Shown here piece after piece: positions 33,158-41,653 of a DNA stretch of 50,339 bases. Source of the DNA: Mesorhizobium qingshengii (GTDB lineage Bacteria; Pseudomonadota; Alphaproteobacteria; Rhizobiales; Rhizobiaceae); the NCBI RefSeq assembly GCF_027563465.1, contig NZ_JAPFQA010000027.1, positions 1 to 50,339 of the forward strand. Reading direction: 5' to 3'. A model generated the notes under the pieces. It was not told the origin of the DNA and made no database searches. It saw only the letters and a list, made by a program, of their open reading frames with translations. The number at the start of each line of letters is the position of its first letter. The stretch's first letter is position 1. Both the position numbers and the translations under genes were made by a program.

Positions 33158-35224
33158 TTGCGAACGATCGGCCGGATGATGTTCTTGCTGGCATTGAGCT
33201 GCCTGGGCTTGCGGGCCGCTGGCGCGGTGACGCTTGATTCCAGCGTCGCCGTCACCGATCCCGCCACCTTGCAGGCGCTGGAGCGTGGCGGCCTGTCGAT
33301 CAGCCGCCTGCTCGGGCCCGCCCTCGGCCTCACCCGCGACGTCGACAATCGTGGCCTGTTTTCGGTGCCGGCGCTGGCCACGGTGCGCGACAGCGTCAAG
33401 CAGCAGATCCTCGATGAACCCAAGACCAGCCCCGACCCCTATGTCGCGGCAATGGCGAAGTCGAACGACACCAGCCAGAAGTTCGATCCAAAATACATCG
33501 ATGACGACGGCTCGACGCTGGACCTGACCGGCGTCGTCAACCGCATGGATCGCGGCTATCTCGGCCATACCGAATGCGGCGAGATCCGGCTGGTCTACCG
33601 CTTCCATTATTCGGTCGCGGGAAAGGCAGCCAATGGAAAGGGGACGCAGCGCATCTCCTCGCGCCTGCCGCTGACCATGAGCCTTGTTTTCAATGCCAAG
33701 CCCACACAAGCAGAAACCCGCGCCTCGAAGGACCTGCCGCGCGCAACGGACGTGTCCTGCGCCGAAATCGCCAAGCGCTGGCTGGCCGCCGGTCAAAAGG
33801 ACCTGCCGCCCGAACAGCTTGCCGCCTGGCTGCGCTCCGGCGAAGGGCCGTTGTCCGGCGCCATGCTGAACGCGTCGCAGATCATGCGGCTCGAACTCAA
33901 CATGCAGGTGCTGCGCCTGTCGGCCTCGACGCGGCGCGATTTCGGCGGCCATGCCGAGTACCTGCTGAAGATCTTCAAATGGAATCCGGCCACTTCGAGC
34001 TTCCATGAATCGAGGATGGAAAACCAGATCGACCGGGCAATCGTGCTGGCCGACAAGCCGTCCTTCGCCAGATGGCTGCTCACCGACCGCAACATCTACG
34101 ACCTCGACCACGGCCGGTTGGTGATCGATGAGAAGTTCCTGGCCAAAAGCGCTGTCTCGGTCGCGCCCGGCGGGCTGGGCCGGTCGCAGAACAACATCGC
34201 CTACGGGCTGGTCGACAACGCCGATATCGACAAGGCGCTGAAGGACTACGTCGCCAGGGGCAACACGCTCGCCACCATCAAGTCGGTGGCCGGCTTCGAA
34301 TTGCGGCTCAACGAGATGAGTTGCACCGGCTGCCACCAGACGCATGGCATTGCCGGCTTCCACTACGCCGGCGCCGACCCCGCCAGCGAGCCGCGCCGCA
34401 ATGCCGTCTTCGTGCCGGGCTCGGCCGTCTTCTTCGCCGACCTGCCGCGCCGGCGCGCCATCGTCGAGCAGTTCGCCGCCGGCGGCCACCCGGATTTCAC
34501 GCGCGGCTTCGCCGCCCGCCCTGACCAGAAATATGCCGAGGCGCTGAAAGGCACCGACCTCTACAATGGCTGGGGCTCGATCTGCTATCGGGGCGAGGAT
34601 TTGAGCTTCAAGGACTGGACCTGCGGCGTCGGACTGCGCTGCGCCGGCGTGCACGAGAGCGCCATCCATCCGGGCTTCGGCACCTGCGTCAGCGAGGCCG
34701 GCACGGCGGTCGGCGATCCAGTCGAGTTCGGCGAGATCAGGATGTCGAGCTGGGGCAACGACAAATATTGCCGCCTGTCGCCGGCCACCGCCAAGGACTG
34801 CGCCATCGATCCGGCGCGCGACAAGAAGCCCGTGGTGAAGCTTGCCGGTTACGGTGCCGCGCGCCAGCGCTACGACAATCCGCAACAGAAGACCGGCGGC
34901 TTTCCCGGCGGCATGCTGCGCAAGGCAAGCTGCGACAAGCTTCCCGACGAAGCGACGTGCGGCCGGCTCGCCAAGACCGGCTTCAACGACTGCGTTGCCT
35001 CCGGCAAGGACCACAAATATTGCACCAAGGAATTCACCAAGACCGCCGGCCTGCGCGCCTGCGACAAGGCGCATCCCTGCCGTGAGGACTATATCTGCAC
35101 CGCGGGCTACGACGACCTGCCGCAGGCGAAACCGGGTGAAGGCACCTGCATCCCGCCCTATTTCATCTTCCAGTTCCGCGTCGACGGCCACCCGCGCAGC
35201 TGGGTGCAGGATGTCAGGGAGTGA
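33158..35224 (+). CDS. Secreted protein with one CXXCH motif and Cys-rich C-terminus
   Basis: A 688-residue exported protein I cannot place in a named family. A signal peptide (MMFLLALSCLGLRAAGA) is followed by a large domain (VVNRMDRGYLGHTECGEIRL; FNAKPTQAETRASKDLPRAT). A single c-type haem motif Cys389-Thr-Gly-Cys392-His393 lies in LNEMSCTGCHQTHGIAGFHY. The last 170 residues carry many cysteines (DLSFKDWTCGVGLRCAGVHE; EDYICTAGYDDLPQAKPGEG). The frame starts at a TTG (33158) with an AGGG-type site, but the ATG at 33176 is a plausible alternative. Periplasmic electron transfer or a haem-containing hydrolase are possibilities, not conclusions. Confidence 0.65.
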   Translation: MRTIGRMMFLLALSCLGLRAAGAVTLDSSVAVTDPATLQALERGGLSISRLLGPALGLTRDVDNRGLFSVPALATVRDSVKQQILDEPKTSPDPYVAAMAKSNDTSQKFDPKYIDDDGSTLDLTGVVNRMDRGYLGHTECGEIRLVYRFHYSVAGKAANGKGTQRISSRLPLTMSLVFNAKPTQAETRASKDLPRATDVSCAEIAKRWLAAGQKDLPPEQLAAWLRSGEGPLSGAMLNASQIMRLELNMQVLRLSASTRRDFGGHAEYLLKIFKWNPATSSFHESRMENQIDRAIVLADKPSFARWLLTDRNIYDLDHGRLVIDEKFLAKSAVSVAPGGLGRSQNNIAYGLVDNADIDKALKDYVARGNTLATIKSVAGFELRLNEMSCTGCHQTHGIAGFHYAGADPASEPRRNAVFVPGSAVFFADLPRRRAIVEQFAAGGHPDFTRGFAARPDQKYAEALKGTDLYNGWGSICYRGEDLSFKDWTCGVGLRCAGVHESAIHPGFGTCVSEAGTAVGDPVEFGEIRMSSWGNDKYCRLSPATAKDCAIDPARDKKPVVKLAGYGAARQRYDNPQQKTGGFPGGMLRKASCDKLPDEATCGRLAKTGFNDCVASGKDHKYCTKEFTKTAGLRACDKAHPCREDYICTAGYDDLPQAKPGEGTCIPPYFIFQFRVDGHPRSWVQDVRE

Positions 35225-35247
35225 GAGAACGCTTTGCCGTAGGCAAA

Positions 35248-35272
35248 TTGAAAGGTCCAGTGGACCTTTCAA
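35248..35272 (+). terminator. 11-bp hairpin after the CXXCH gene
   Basis: TTGAAAGGTCC and GGACCTTTCAA pair perfectly around AGT, 24 bp past the stop. T bases lie inside the stem rather than after it. Probably a terminator; it also resembles a dispersed GGTCCAGTGGACC-type repeat. Confidence 0.5.
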
Positions 35273-35418
35273 AGGGCTCGAACGCCCGAAGCCATAGCGG
35301 AGGTGGGCCAAGCGCCCGACGGCCATGATCTGCGGGTGTCATCGTCGATCAAAGGCACAGTGACGACCTCAAGGCAGACGGCTTGTTTGGACAGCCTCCA
35401 GCTCGTTGAAAAGACCGC

Positions 35419-35607
35419 TCAGCCCTTCTGTTTGGCGCCGGCGCTCTTGCCGTCGGAGCTTTTCGAGCGTTCCTCGAAACGCGCGGCGCCCTTCTTCAGC
35501 GGATGGCCGGTCTCGGCCTCGGTCTTGCGCTCGTCCTTCGCCGCCGCCTGTTTCAATCCCTTGGCTGCCTGCTTGCCCTTCGCGGTCGGTGCCTGTTCAA
35601 CGCCCAT
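35419..35607 (-). CDS. Small Lys/Ala-rich protein (62 aa)
   Basis: A 62-residue basic, likely disordered protein: MGVEQAPTAKGKQAAKGLKQ, then HPLKKGAARFEERSKSSDGK and the ending AGAKQKG. GGAGGA five bases before the ATG makes translation credible. The frame is open further upstream to 35943 but is a shadow of mntR there. Similar short Lys-rich proteins occur next to stress genes in rhizobia; no function is known. It lies 108 bp downstream of mntR in the same direction. Confidence 0.55.
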   Translation of the reverse strand: MGVEQAPTAKGKQAAKGLKQAAAKDERKTEAETGHPLKKGAARFEERSKSSDGKSAGAKQKG

Positions 35608-35714
35608 TGCTTCCTCCGTTGCCGCGCGACAATTGCGCGATGTCAGGAGCAACGCATGTAACGAGCAGCGGTTCCGGTGGCTTGTCGTTTGGGAAATTCG
35701 GCGGCTGGCGAGGT

Positions 35715-36170
35715 TCAGCGCGGCGACGTCATCGCCTTGCGAAACGCTTCCAGCGTCTCGGCGCTGACATGGTGCTCGATACCCTCGGCATCGATGCGCG
35801 CCGTCTCGGCGCTGACGCCGAGCGAACGCAGGAAGGCCTCCACCGTCTGATGGCGGATGCGGCTCTCCTCCGCGACCTTGCGGCCGGCATCGGTCAGGAA
35901 CACGCCGCGATAGGGTTTTCTCGAAACCAGCCCGTCGGCGCACAGTCGCGTCAGCATCTTGGCCACAGTCGGCTGGGCGACACCGAGCCGGGCAGCGATA
36001 TCGACCTGGCGCGCCTCGTTGCCGTCCTCGATCAGGTCGGCGATCAGCTCGACATAGTCCTCGACCAGCGCACTGCGACGCGCTTCGCGCGTGTGCCTGA
36101 ATCCCTCCGAATGAACATCGGCGTCAGGCAGCGGCTTTTCGCGCGGGACCGGTCTGTTCTTCAGCGCCAA
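35715..36170 (-). CDS. mntR: Manganese-responsive regulator MntR (DtxR family)
   Basis: A 151-residue MntR. The winged helix spans about residues 35-95 (LVEDYVELIADLIEDGNEAR; ARLGVAQPTVAKMLTRLCAD; RKPYRGVFLTDAGRKVAEE). A metal-binding dimerisation domain follows (RHQTVEAFLRSLGVSAETAR, then DAEGIEHHVS, including the conserved Glu-His-His). The start is TTG at 36170, chosen because AGGAGG lies just upstream at proper spacing and no ATG precedes the conserved sequence. With Mn2+ it should repress the divergent mntH. It is shorter than DtxR, lacking an SH3-like domain, as usual for MntR. Confidence 0.92.
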   Translation of the reverse strand: MALKNRPVPREKPLPDADVHSEGFRHTREARRSALVEDYVELIADLIEDGNEARQVDIAARLGVAQPTVAKMLTRLCADGLVSRKPYRGVFLTDAGRKVAEESRIRHQTVEAFLRSLGVSAETARIDAEGIEHHVSAETLEAFRKAMTSPR

Positions 36171-36325
36171 TGCGCGCTCCTCCTGGGGGCTTGGCCTCCA
36201 TGCATTTATAGCACGGGCTCTGATTCTTCAGGCCGTTTATTTGCATTCCGCCTCGGGTGCAACCGGCGTTTCCGATTGCCCCTTCGCACCTCGGTCAAGC
36301 GTCGGATAAAAAGCACCGACAATGA

Positions 36326-36348
36326 AATATAGCATATTGCATAATGTT
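36326..36348 (+). promoter_or_regulatory. Imperfect dyad upstream of mntH, candidate MntR box
   Basis: An AT-rich partial dyad centred on GCA-TAT-TGC (36332-36340), with ATA and AATGTT-type flanks resembling the AACATAGC...GCTATGTT layout of enterobacterial MntR boxes. It lies 56 bp before the mntH start at 36404. Confidence 0.45.
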
Positions 36349-36403
36349 GAGCCGCGACATAGCTTACGGCAGTATCGACCAGTCTCGCGGAAAGCGCTCT
36401 TTC

Positions 36404-37762
36404 ATGTCCGAAGCCGAAGCCTCCCGATCCACATGGCAGTTTGCCAGGCCTGAGGACGACGACCAACCCAGCCTGCGCGAGGTCAATTCCTCCATCGCCG
36501 TGCCGAGTTCGGGCGCCTGGTTCCGCCGCCTGTTCGCCTTCATGGGGCCGGGCTACATGGTCTCGGTAGGCTATATGGATCCGGGCAACTGGGCGACCGA
36601 CCTCGCCGGCGGTGCCCAGTTTGGCTACACGCTGCTGTTCATCATCATGCTGTCCAACCTGATGGCGATCCTGTTGCAGGCGCTGGCGGCGCGGCTTGGC
36701 ATCGCCACCGGCCGCGACCTCGCCCAGGCCTGCCGTGCCTACTATCCCCGCCCCGTCAATTTCGTGCTGTGGATCGCCTGCGAACTGGCCATCATCGCGT
36801 GCGACCTGGCCGAGGTCATCGGTACCGCGATCGCACTGCAGCTCCTGTTCGGCATTCCGTTGGTCGGCGGCGCCATGCTGACGGCGCTCGACGCCTTCCT
36901 GGTGCTGCTCCTGATGAATAAGGGGTTTCGCTACCTCGAAGCCTTCGTCGTCGCGCTTTTGATCATCATCTTCAGCTGCTTCGCCATCCAGATCTTTTTC
37001 GCCGCGCCGCCGGCCGGCTCGATCCTGCATGCCATGTTTGTGCCGTCATCGGAGATCCTCACCAATCCGGCGATGCTCTACATCGCCATCGGCATCATCG
37101 GCGCCACCGTCATGCCGCACAATCTCTATTTGCACTCCTCGATCGTGCAGACCCGTGCCTATGAACGCACCGACAAGGGCAAGCGCGACGCCATCAAATG
37201 GGCAACGACGGACTCGACCATCGCCCTGATGCTGGCGCTGTTCGTCAACGCCTCGATCCTGATCGTCTCGGCGGTCGCCTTCCACGGCACCGGCCACCAG
37301 GATGTCGCCGAAATCGGCCAGGCCTTCGAGTTGCTGTCGCCGCTGCTTGGCCTCGGCATCGCCTCGATCCTGTTCGCCGTGGCGCTGCTGGCCTCCGGCC
37401 TGAATTCGACGGTGACGGCGACACTGGCCGGCCAGATCGTCATGGAAGGGTTCCTGCGCCTGCGCATCCCCAACTGGGCACGCCGGCTTCTGACACGCGG
37501 CATCGCCATCGTCCCGGTGGTGGTCGTCACCGCGCTCTATGGCGAAAAGGGAACCGGCCAACTGCTGGTGTTCAGCCAGGTCATCCTGTCGATGCAGCTG
37601 CCCTTCGCGGTCATCCCGCTGGTGCAGTTCGTGTCCGACAGGAAGAAGATGGGCAACCTCGCCATTCCGCGCGGCGTTGCCGCACTCGCTTGGGTGGTCG
37701 CCACCATCATCCTGGTGCTCAACTTCAAGCTGCTCTACGATACCATGTTCGGGGTCGGCTGA
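36404..37762 (+). CDS. mntH: Nramp family manganese transporter MntH
   Basis: A 452-residue proton-coupled divalent metal importer, mainly for Mn2+, in the inner membrane. Helix 1 holds the metal-binding DPGN (59-62, GYMDPGNWATDLAGGAQFGY) and helix 6 the MPHN motif (237-240, VMPHNLYLHSS), the two canonical Nramp signatures. Eleven helices are expected. The start at 36404 (MSEAEASRSTWQ) is preferred over 36344, whose extra residues overlap the promoter region and the dyad at 36326-36348. Divergent from mntR. Confidence 0.95.
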   Translation: MSEAEASRSTWQFARPEDDDQPSLREVNSSIAVPSSGAWFRRLFAFMGPGYMVSVGYMDPGNWATDLAGGAQFGYTLLFIIMLSNLMAILLQALAARLGIATGRDLAQACRAYYPRPVNFVLWIACELAIIACDLAEVIGTAIALQLLFGIPLVGGAMLTALDAFLVLLLMNKGFRYLEAFVVALLIIIFSCFAIQIFFAAPPAGSILHAMFVPSSEILTNPAMLYIAIGIIGATVMPHNLYLHSSIVQTRAYERTDKGKRDAIKWATTDSTIALMLALFVNASILIVSAVAFHGTGHQDVAEIGQAFELLSPLLGLGIASILFAVALLASGLNSTVTATLAGQIVMEGFLRLRIPNWARRLLTRGIAIVPVVVVTALYGEKGTGQLLVFSQVILSMQLPFAVIPLVQFVSDRKKMGNLAIPRGVAALAWVVATIILVLNFKLLYDTMFGVG

Positions 37763-37894
37763 GTTCCAGTCCCTCTACTGCCTCACTTTCATTGTCAAAA
37801 AGTCCGCATGCGTTGTCGGACCAGTGAGCGGTCGCCCGTCCTTGGGCTGAAGTCCTGCCCCAACGGCGTGGATTGAAGAAACGGGAGCACTGGA

Positions 37895-38545
37895 ATGAGA
37901 AAGATCATCGCCGCGACATTCGTCAGCCTCGACGGCGTCATGCAGGCGCCGGGCGGTCCGCAAGAGGATCCGGTCGGCGGCTTCAAGTTCGGCGGCTGGA
38001 CGTTCCATTACTTTGACGACGTGGCGGGCGCGGCAATGGATGAACTCTTCTCCAAACCCTTCGCCCTGCTGCTCGGCCGTAGAACTTACGACATCTTCGC
38101 CGCGTACTGGCCGTATCAGAAAGATCCGATCGCCGATGCCTTCAACCCTGCGACCAAATATGTGGCGACGCATCGGCCGGATACGCTCACCTGGCAGAAC
38201 ACGCAATCGCTTGGGCCGGATATCGTCGCGGCGTTGCGCCGCCTCAAGCAGGAAGATGGACCTGACTTGCTCATCCAGGGGTCGGGCAATCTGATCCAGA
38301 CCCTGCTCGCCAACGGGCTGATCGACGAGATCCGGCTGATGATCTTCCCGCTGTTGCTGGGCAAGGGCAAGCGGCTGTTCGGCGATGCCGCGATGCCGGC
38401 CGCCTTCAAGCTTGTCAAGTCGCGGACTTCCAGCACCGGCGTCATCATGGCGACCTACGAACGATCAGGCGAGATCGAGGTCGGCTCCTTTGTCACGGGC
38501 GAGCCGTCCGACGCCGAGCTCGAGCGGCGGAAGACCTGGAGGTAG
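37895..38545 (+). CDS. Dihydrofolate reductase family protein (RibD C-terminal domain)
   Basis: A 216-residue NADPH-binding protein of the YyaP/RibD-C family: MRKIIAATFVSLDGVMQAPG at the start, LLGRRTYDIFAAYWP, then GPDLLIQGSGNLIQTLLANG and FPLLLGKGKRLFGD. These resemble dihydrofolate reductase in fold and the RibD reductase domain in sequence, but solitary members have no established substrate. It stands alone. A composite palindromic repeat follows it. Confidence 0.88.
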   Translation: MRKIIAATFVSLDGVMQAPGGPQEDPVGGFKFGGWTFHYFDDVAGAAMDELFSKPFALLLGRRTYDIFAAYWPYQKDPIADAFNPATKYVATHRPDTLTWQNTQSLGPDIVAALRRLKQEDGPDLLIQGSGNLIQTLLANGLIDEIRLMIFPLLLGKGKRLFGDAAMPAAFKLVKSRTSSTGVIMATYERSGEIEVGSFVTGEPSDAELERRKTWR

Positions 38546-38566
38546 CTGGACGGCCTTGGCACCTTT

Positions 38567-38761
38567 CCTCTCCCTCCGAAGGGGGGAGAGGTGGCGCTGC
38601 GAAGCAGCGACGGAGTGGGGGAAGCCATTCGCCAACGCACCGCCGTAAGGCTGAACCAAGCGGGCAAGAAGACTCAGGCAGGGGCAATCAGGCGGAAAAA
38701 GATCGACCCCCACTCCGTCGAGCTTCGCTCGACACCTCTCCCCCGATCGACGGGGGAGAGG
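38567..38761. repeat. Composite palindromic repeat element, copy A
   Basis: A 195-bp element: outer hairpin CCTCTCCC/GGGAGAGG at each end, the inverted pair CGACGGAGTGGGGG (38608-38621) and CCCCCACTCCGTCG (38707-38720), and a core of about 85 bp between. It matches the element at 43909-44090 in arms and order. Resembles rhizobial RPE/MITE-like intergenic elements. Confidence 0.7.
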
Positions 38762-38781
38762 AACCCAAGGTCTGCTTGGTC

Positions 38782-39660
38782 TCAAGCCGCCACCGGCCGC
38801 CGCGCCAGCCCGTCGCGGATGTGGCGCGCGAATTCCTGCGCGGCGGGGCCGACACCATGCCTTGGCAAATGCAAATTGATGGCGAAATTCGGCAGCGGCG
38901 GCAGCCCGGACTCGAGAGGCAAGATGTCGAGATCGGCCGGCACGGTGGACGCCAGCCAGGTGGTGACGGCGAGGTCCGAGCGGACAGTCGCCGTCGTTGC
39001 GTCGATGTTGCCGTTCTCGAACACGGTGCGCCATTCCAGCCCATGCTCGCTGAGCGCCGACAGCACCGCTGGCCGGAAGGCGCAGGTGTCAGCGACGATC
39101 GAGACGGGCAGCGGCCGCTTGGCGCGGGCAACGCCGCCCTTGGCGCCGACCCAGACCAGCCGGTCTATGGCCAGGCACTCACCGGCAGAGGGCCCGACGC
39201 GCTCCTCGATCACAGCGAGGTCGATGGTTCCGGCCGCAAGTGCCGCCGCAAGCTCTGGCGACGAGGCGCAGATCAGCGATATCTCGACCTGCGGATAGGT
39301 CTCGGCATAGGTCTTCAACACCGGCGCCAGCAAGGTGCCGACAAGGTCATAAGGCACGCCGAGGCGCACCTGGCCGGCCACTGGCGTTCCCGCCATCTCG
39401 GCCCAGATCTCGTCATTGAGGCCAAGCAGGCGCTTGCCCTTGCCGAACAGCCGTTCGCCGGCATGCGTCAGCCGCAAGCCGCGCCGGTCGCGCTCGAACA
39501 GGCTCGAGCCGAGCGCCTCCTCCAGCCGCTTGACCTGCTGGCTGACGGCGCCTTGCGTCAGGTGCAGCGCGTTGGCGGCCGCCGTCATGCTGGCCTTGTC
39601 GGCGACGGTCACGAAGGTGCGGATCAGCGTCATGTCGAGGTTTCGGATCATGGTTTGCAT
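38782..39660 (-). CDS. LysR family transcriptional regulator
   Basis: A 292-residue LysR regulator. The helix-turn-helix is in residues 8-65 (LIRTFVTVADKASMTAAANA, LTQGAVSQQVKRLEEALGSS), and the effector domain includes VRLGVPYDLVGTLLAPVLKT. The start at 39660 is used; an ATG at 39651 is also possible. It is divergent from a LysE family exporter, the classical LysR-LysE arrangement in which the regulator senses an amino acid and induces its export. The inducer is unknown. Its promoter region contains part of a dispersed repeat. Confidence 0.88.
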   Translation of the reverse strand: MQTMIRNLDMTLIRTFVTVADKASMTAAANALHLTQGAVSQQVKRLEEALGSSLFERDRRGLRLTHAGERLFGKGKRLLGLNDEIWAEMAGTPVAGQVRLGVPYDLVGTLLAPVLKTYAETYPQVEISLICASSPELAAALAAGTIDLAVIEERVGPSAGECLAIDRLVWVGAKGGVARAKRPLPVSIVADTCAFRPAVLSALSEHGLEWRTVFENGNIDATTATVRSDLAVTTWLASTVPADLDILPLESGLPPLPNFAINLHLPRHGVGPAAQEFARHIRDGLARRPVAA

Positions 39661-39739
39661 TATGATCTCTAATGCCAAACATGGCAAACATTGCATTTAC
39701 TGAAGTTCGCGCGCGGCTACGATGCTACTCTTCGCTAAT

Positions 39740-39820
39740 GCATGTCGCCCAAAAGCGCGTAGCGGTTTTGGGAGAACGACAAGCATAAAAACAAAGACTT
39801 AAAGCGCCTCGACGCGCTTT
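39740..39820. repeat. Dispersed intergenic repeat, copy 2, with hairpin
   Basis: GCATGTCGCCC...GTAGCGGTTTTGGGAGAA...GCATAAAAACAAAG (39740-39797) aligns with 4118-4172. It continues into the hairpin AAAGCGC-CTCGAC-GCGCTTT (39801-39820), which ends two bases before the Shine-Dalgarno of the LysE-type gene. Confidence 0.65.
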
Positions 39821-39832
39821 AGAGGAAGCCGC

Positions 39833-40432
39833 ATGCTCGAGCCCATCACCCCCCTCGTTCTGTTTGCCGTCGTTGCCACCACCACGCCAGGCATCGCAAC
39901 GACATTGTCGACGGCATCCGGCGCCCAGTTCGGCTTTCGCCGTTCCGTTCCCTTGCTGGTCGGCAGCGCCGCCGGCCTCGCCACGGTGACAGGCGCCGCC
40001 GCCGCCGGGCTCGCCGGCCTGCTGCTTGCCGTGCCTTCGCTGCAGCTGGCGATGAAGATCGCCGGCTCGCTCTATCTCGTCTGGCTGGCGATCAGGATCG
40101 GCCGCAGCGGCCCACCCAATCTGGACGTGACCATGGCCGGGCCGAACAGCTTCCTCGGCGGCGCCGGCATTCAATGGATGAACCCCAAGGGCTGGGCGAT
40201 GGGGCTGGGCGCGGCGGCCTCGTTCGCGGCTCTCGCCAGCGGCCCGCTGCAGCTTGCGCTGCTGCTCGGCGCCACTTTCGGGCTCGCCGCCGCCGCATCC
40301 CTGTCGCTGTGGTGCGTGGCCGGCATGCTGCTTGCCCGCCTGCTCAAGACCGAGTGGCAATGGCGCGCGCTCAACATCGTACTGGCGCTGGTGCTGGCCG
40401 CCTCGATCATTCCGATGTGGCGGTCCGCGTAG
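39833..40432 (+). CDS. LysE family amino-acid exporter
   Basis: A 199-residue inner-membrane protein of the LysE/RhtB family: EPITPLVLFAVVATTTPGIA near the start (usually a TPGP-like motif, here TPGI), then FGFRRSVPLLVGSAAGLATV and GGAGIQWMNPKGWAMGLGAA, with the family's NPK motif. About six helices are expected. AGAGGAAG upstream of the ATG gives the start. It should export an amino acid or related metabolite under control of the divergent LysR protein. Confidence 0.88.
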   Translation: MLEPITPLVLFAVVATTTPGIATTLSTASGAQFGFRRSVPLLVGSAAGLATVTGAAAAGLAGLLLAVPSLQLAMKIAGSLYLVWLAIRIGRSGPPNLDVTMAGPNSFLGGAGIQWMNPKGWAMGLGAAASFAALASGPLQLALLLGATFGLAAAASLSLWCVAGMLLARLLKTEWQWRALNIVLALVLAASIIPMWRSA

Positions 40433-40447
40433 AGGTAACTACTTTCC

Positions 40448-40648
40448 CACAGTACCCCCACCCGGACCTACGGTCCGACCTCCCCACAAGGGGGAGGTGG
40501 AGGCGCCCTTCCCGCCCCGAGGGAATCGCGGTCCTCACCCTCCCCCTTGTGGGGGTCCGAAGGACGGGCAAGACCCGTGGCTCGCCCCGGCAAGTCGCTG
40601 CTAAGCGGCGGGGTGGGGTTCTGGTTCGCGAAGCGAACCAGCCCTAGC
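40448..40648. repeat. Composite palindromic repeat, second family (copy B)
   Basis: CCCCACAAGGGGGAGG (40482-40497) and CCTCCCCCTTGTGGGG (40539-40554) are 16-bp perfect inverted repeats, flanked by CCGGACC/GGTCCG and GGTCCGAAGGACG-type hairpins, with TGGTTCGCGAAGCGAACCAG at the right end. The arms differ from copies A and C, so this is another family. It fills the convergent gap between the LysE and SDR genes. Confidence 0.65.
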
Positions 40649-40650
40649 TC

Positions 40651-41445
40651 TCAAGCCGCGTAGCGCGCCGCCGGCTTGTTGGCGTGCAGGCTGCCGAAAA
40701 AGCCCTGCCTGGCGCCAAGGAAGGCATCCAGCTTGGCCGCATCGGCAAGCCCGGGCGCGGTCACGGCTTCGCCCCTGGCCAGGCCGACAAGTGCGGCGTC
40801 GACCAGATCGTCGGCACTCATGACGATCTCCTGCGGAACGTTGTTGATGTCGCTTCCGGCGGCTTCCCAGAAATCGGTCCGGGTGGCCCCCGGCAGCACC
40901 ACCTGCACCGTCACCTCGGTGCCCGCGACTTCGCGCTGCAGGGCCTCGGTGAAATTGACGACATAGGCCTTGGTGCCGCTGTAGATGCCGCCGAACGAGG
41001 TGTCGAAGGCGAGCACCGAGGCGATGTTGACGATGGCGCCGCGATTGCGTGCGATCAGGCCGGGCAACACTGCGCGGGTCAGCCGCGTCAAGGCGATGAC
41101 ATTGACCTTGATCATGCGCTCGGCGACATCGGCGTCTGCCGTCGCGACCACTTGCGCACCGCCAAGGCCGGCATTGTTGACCAGTAGCGTCACGCTGTCG
41201 TCGGCGGCGATGGCCTGCTCGACGCGGCGGACGTCATTGTCGTCGGCGAGATCGGCGCTGATCACGCCGACCTTGTGGCCGTATGCATAACGCAGCTTCT
41301 CCGCCAGTTCCTCGAGCCGGTCGGCGCGCCGCGCCACCAGCACCAGATCATAGCCCTGCCCCGCCAGCCGGTCCGCATAGACCGCGCCGATGCCCGACGA
41401 GGCTCCGGTGACAACCGCCGTGCCCTTGTTTTCCTGTCCACTCAT
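40651..41445 (-). CDS. Short-chain dehydrogenase/reductase
   Basis: A 264-residue classical SDR. The cofactor loop is TGASSGIG (13-20), NNAG is at 90-93, and the catalytic Ser143, Tyr155 and Lys159 (NIAS; YSGTK) are in place. The AADDSV region and the ARRADRLEEL motif after strand 2 favour NADP(H). The start at 41445 follows AAGGA at good spacing; the frame is open to 41517. It is divergent from a MarR regulator, with twin palindromes between, so it is probably induced when that repressor binds its ligand. Substrate unknown. Confidence 0.92.
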   Translation of the reverse strand: MSGQENKGTAVVTGASSGIGAVYADRLAGQGYDLVLVARRADRLEELAEKLRYAYGHKVGVISADLADDNDVRRVEQAIAADDSVTLLVNNAGLGGAQVVATADADVAERMIKVNVIALTRLTRAVLPGLIARNRGAIVNIASVLAFDTSFGGIYSGTKAYVVNFTEALQREVAGTEVTVQVVLPGATRTDFWEAAGSDINNVPQEIVMSADDLVDAALVGLARGEAVTAPGLADAAKLDAFLGARQGFFGSLHANKPAARYAA

Positions 41446-41534
41446 TGTCCTGTTCCTTCTTCGATTGACTTGCCTGGCCGCCGGCACCGTGGGCAATCGC
41501 CCTCGCCTTGCCGGCAAAGCCGCATTATCTCATT

Positions 41535-41577
41535 TAGTGGCATATACCACTATAACCGAAGTAGGCATATGCCACTA
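41535..41577. promoter_or_regulatory. Twin palindromic operators between SDR and MarR genes
   Basis: Two related palindromes lie close together: TAGTGGCATATACCACTA (41535-41552) and TAGGCATATGCCACTA (41562-41577), the second with a perfect GGCATATGCC core. They share GGCATAT-CCACTA. Symmetry, pairing and location fit MarR binding sites that control both genes. Confidence 0.7.
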
Positions 41578-41653
41578 TCTTGTCAATGGTCGAAAGGAAG
41601 ATTATTTGAGGGGTAGCTGACGGAGATCGTTTTGCCGTCGCCAAGGACACATC

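Noticed and set aside
33050..35326. A 758-codon minus-strand frame opposite the CXXCH protein
   Set aside because: Low-complexity Ala/Gly/Arg/Val composition and no recognisable motif; the plus strand has a signal peptide, haem motif and plausible start.
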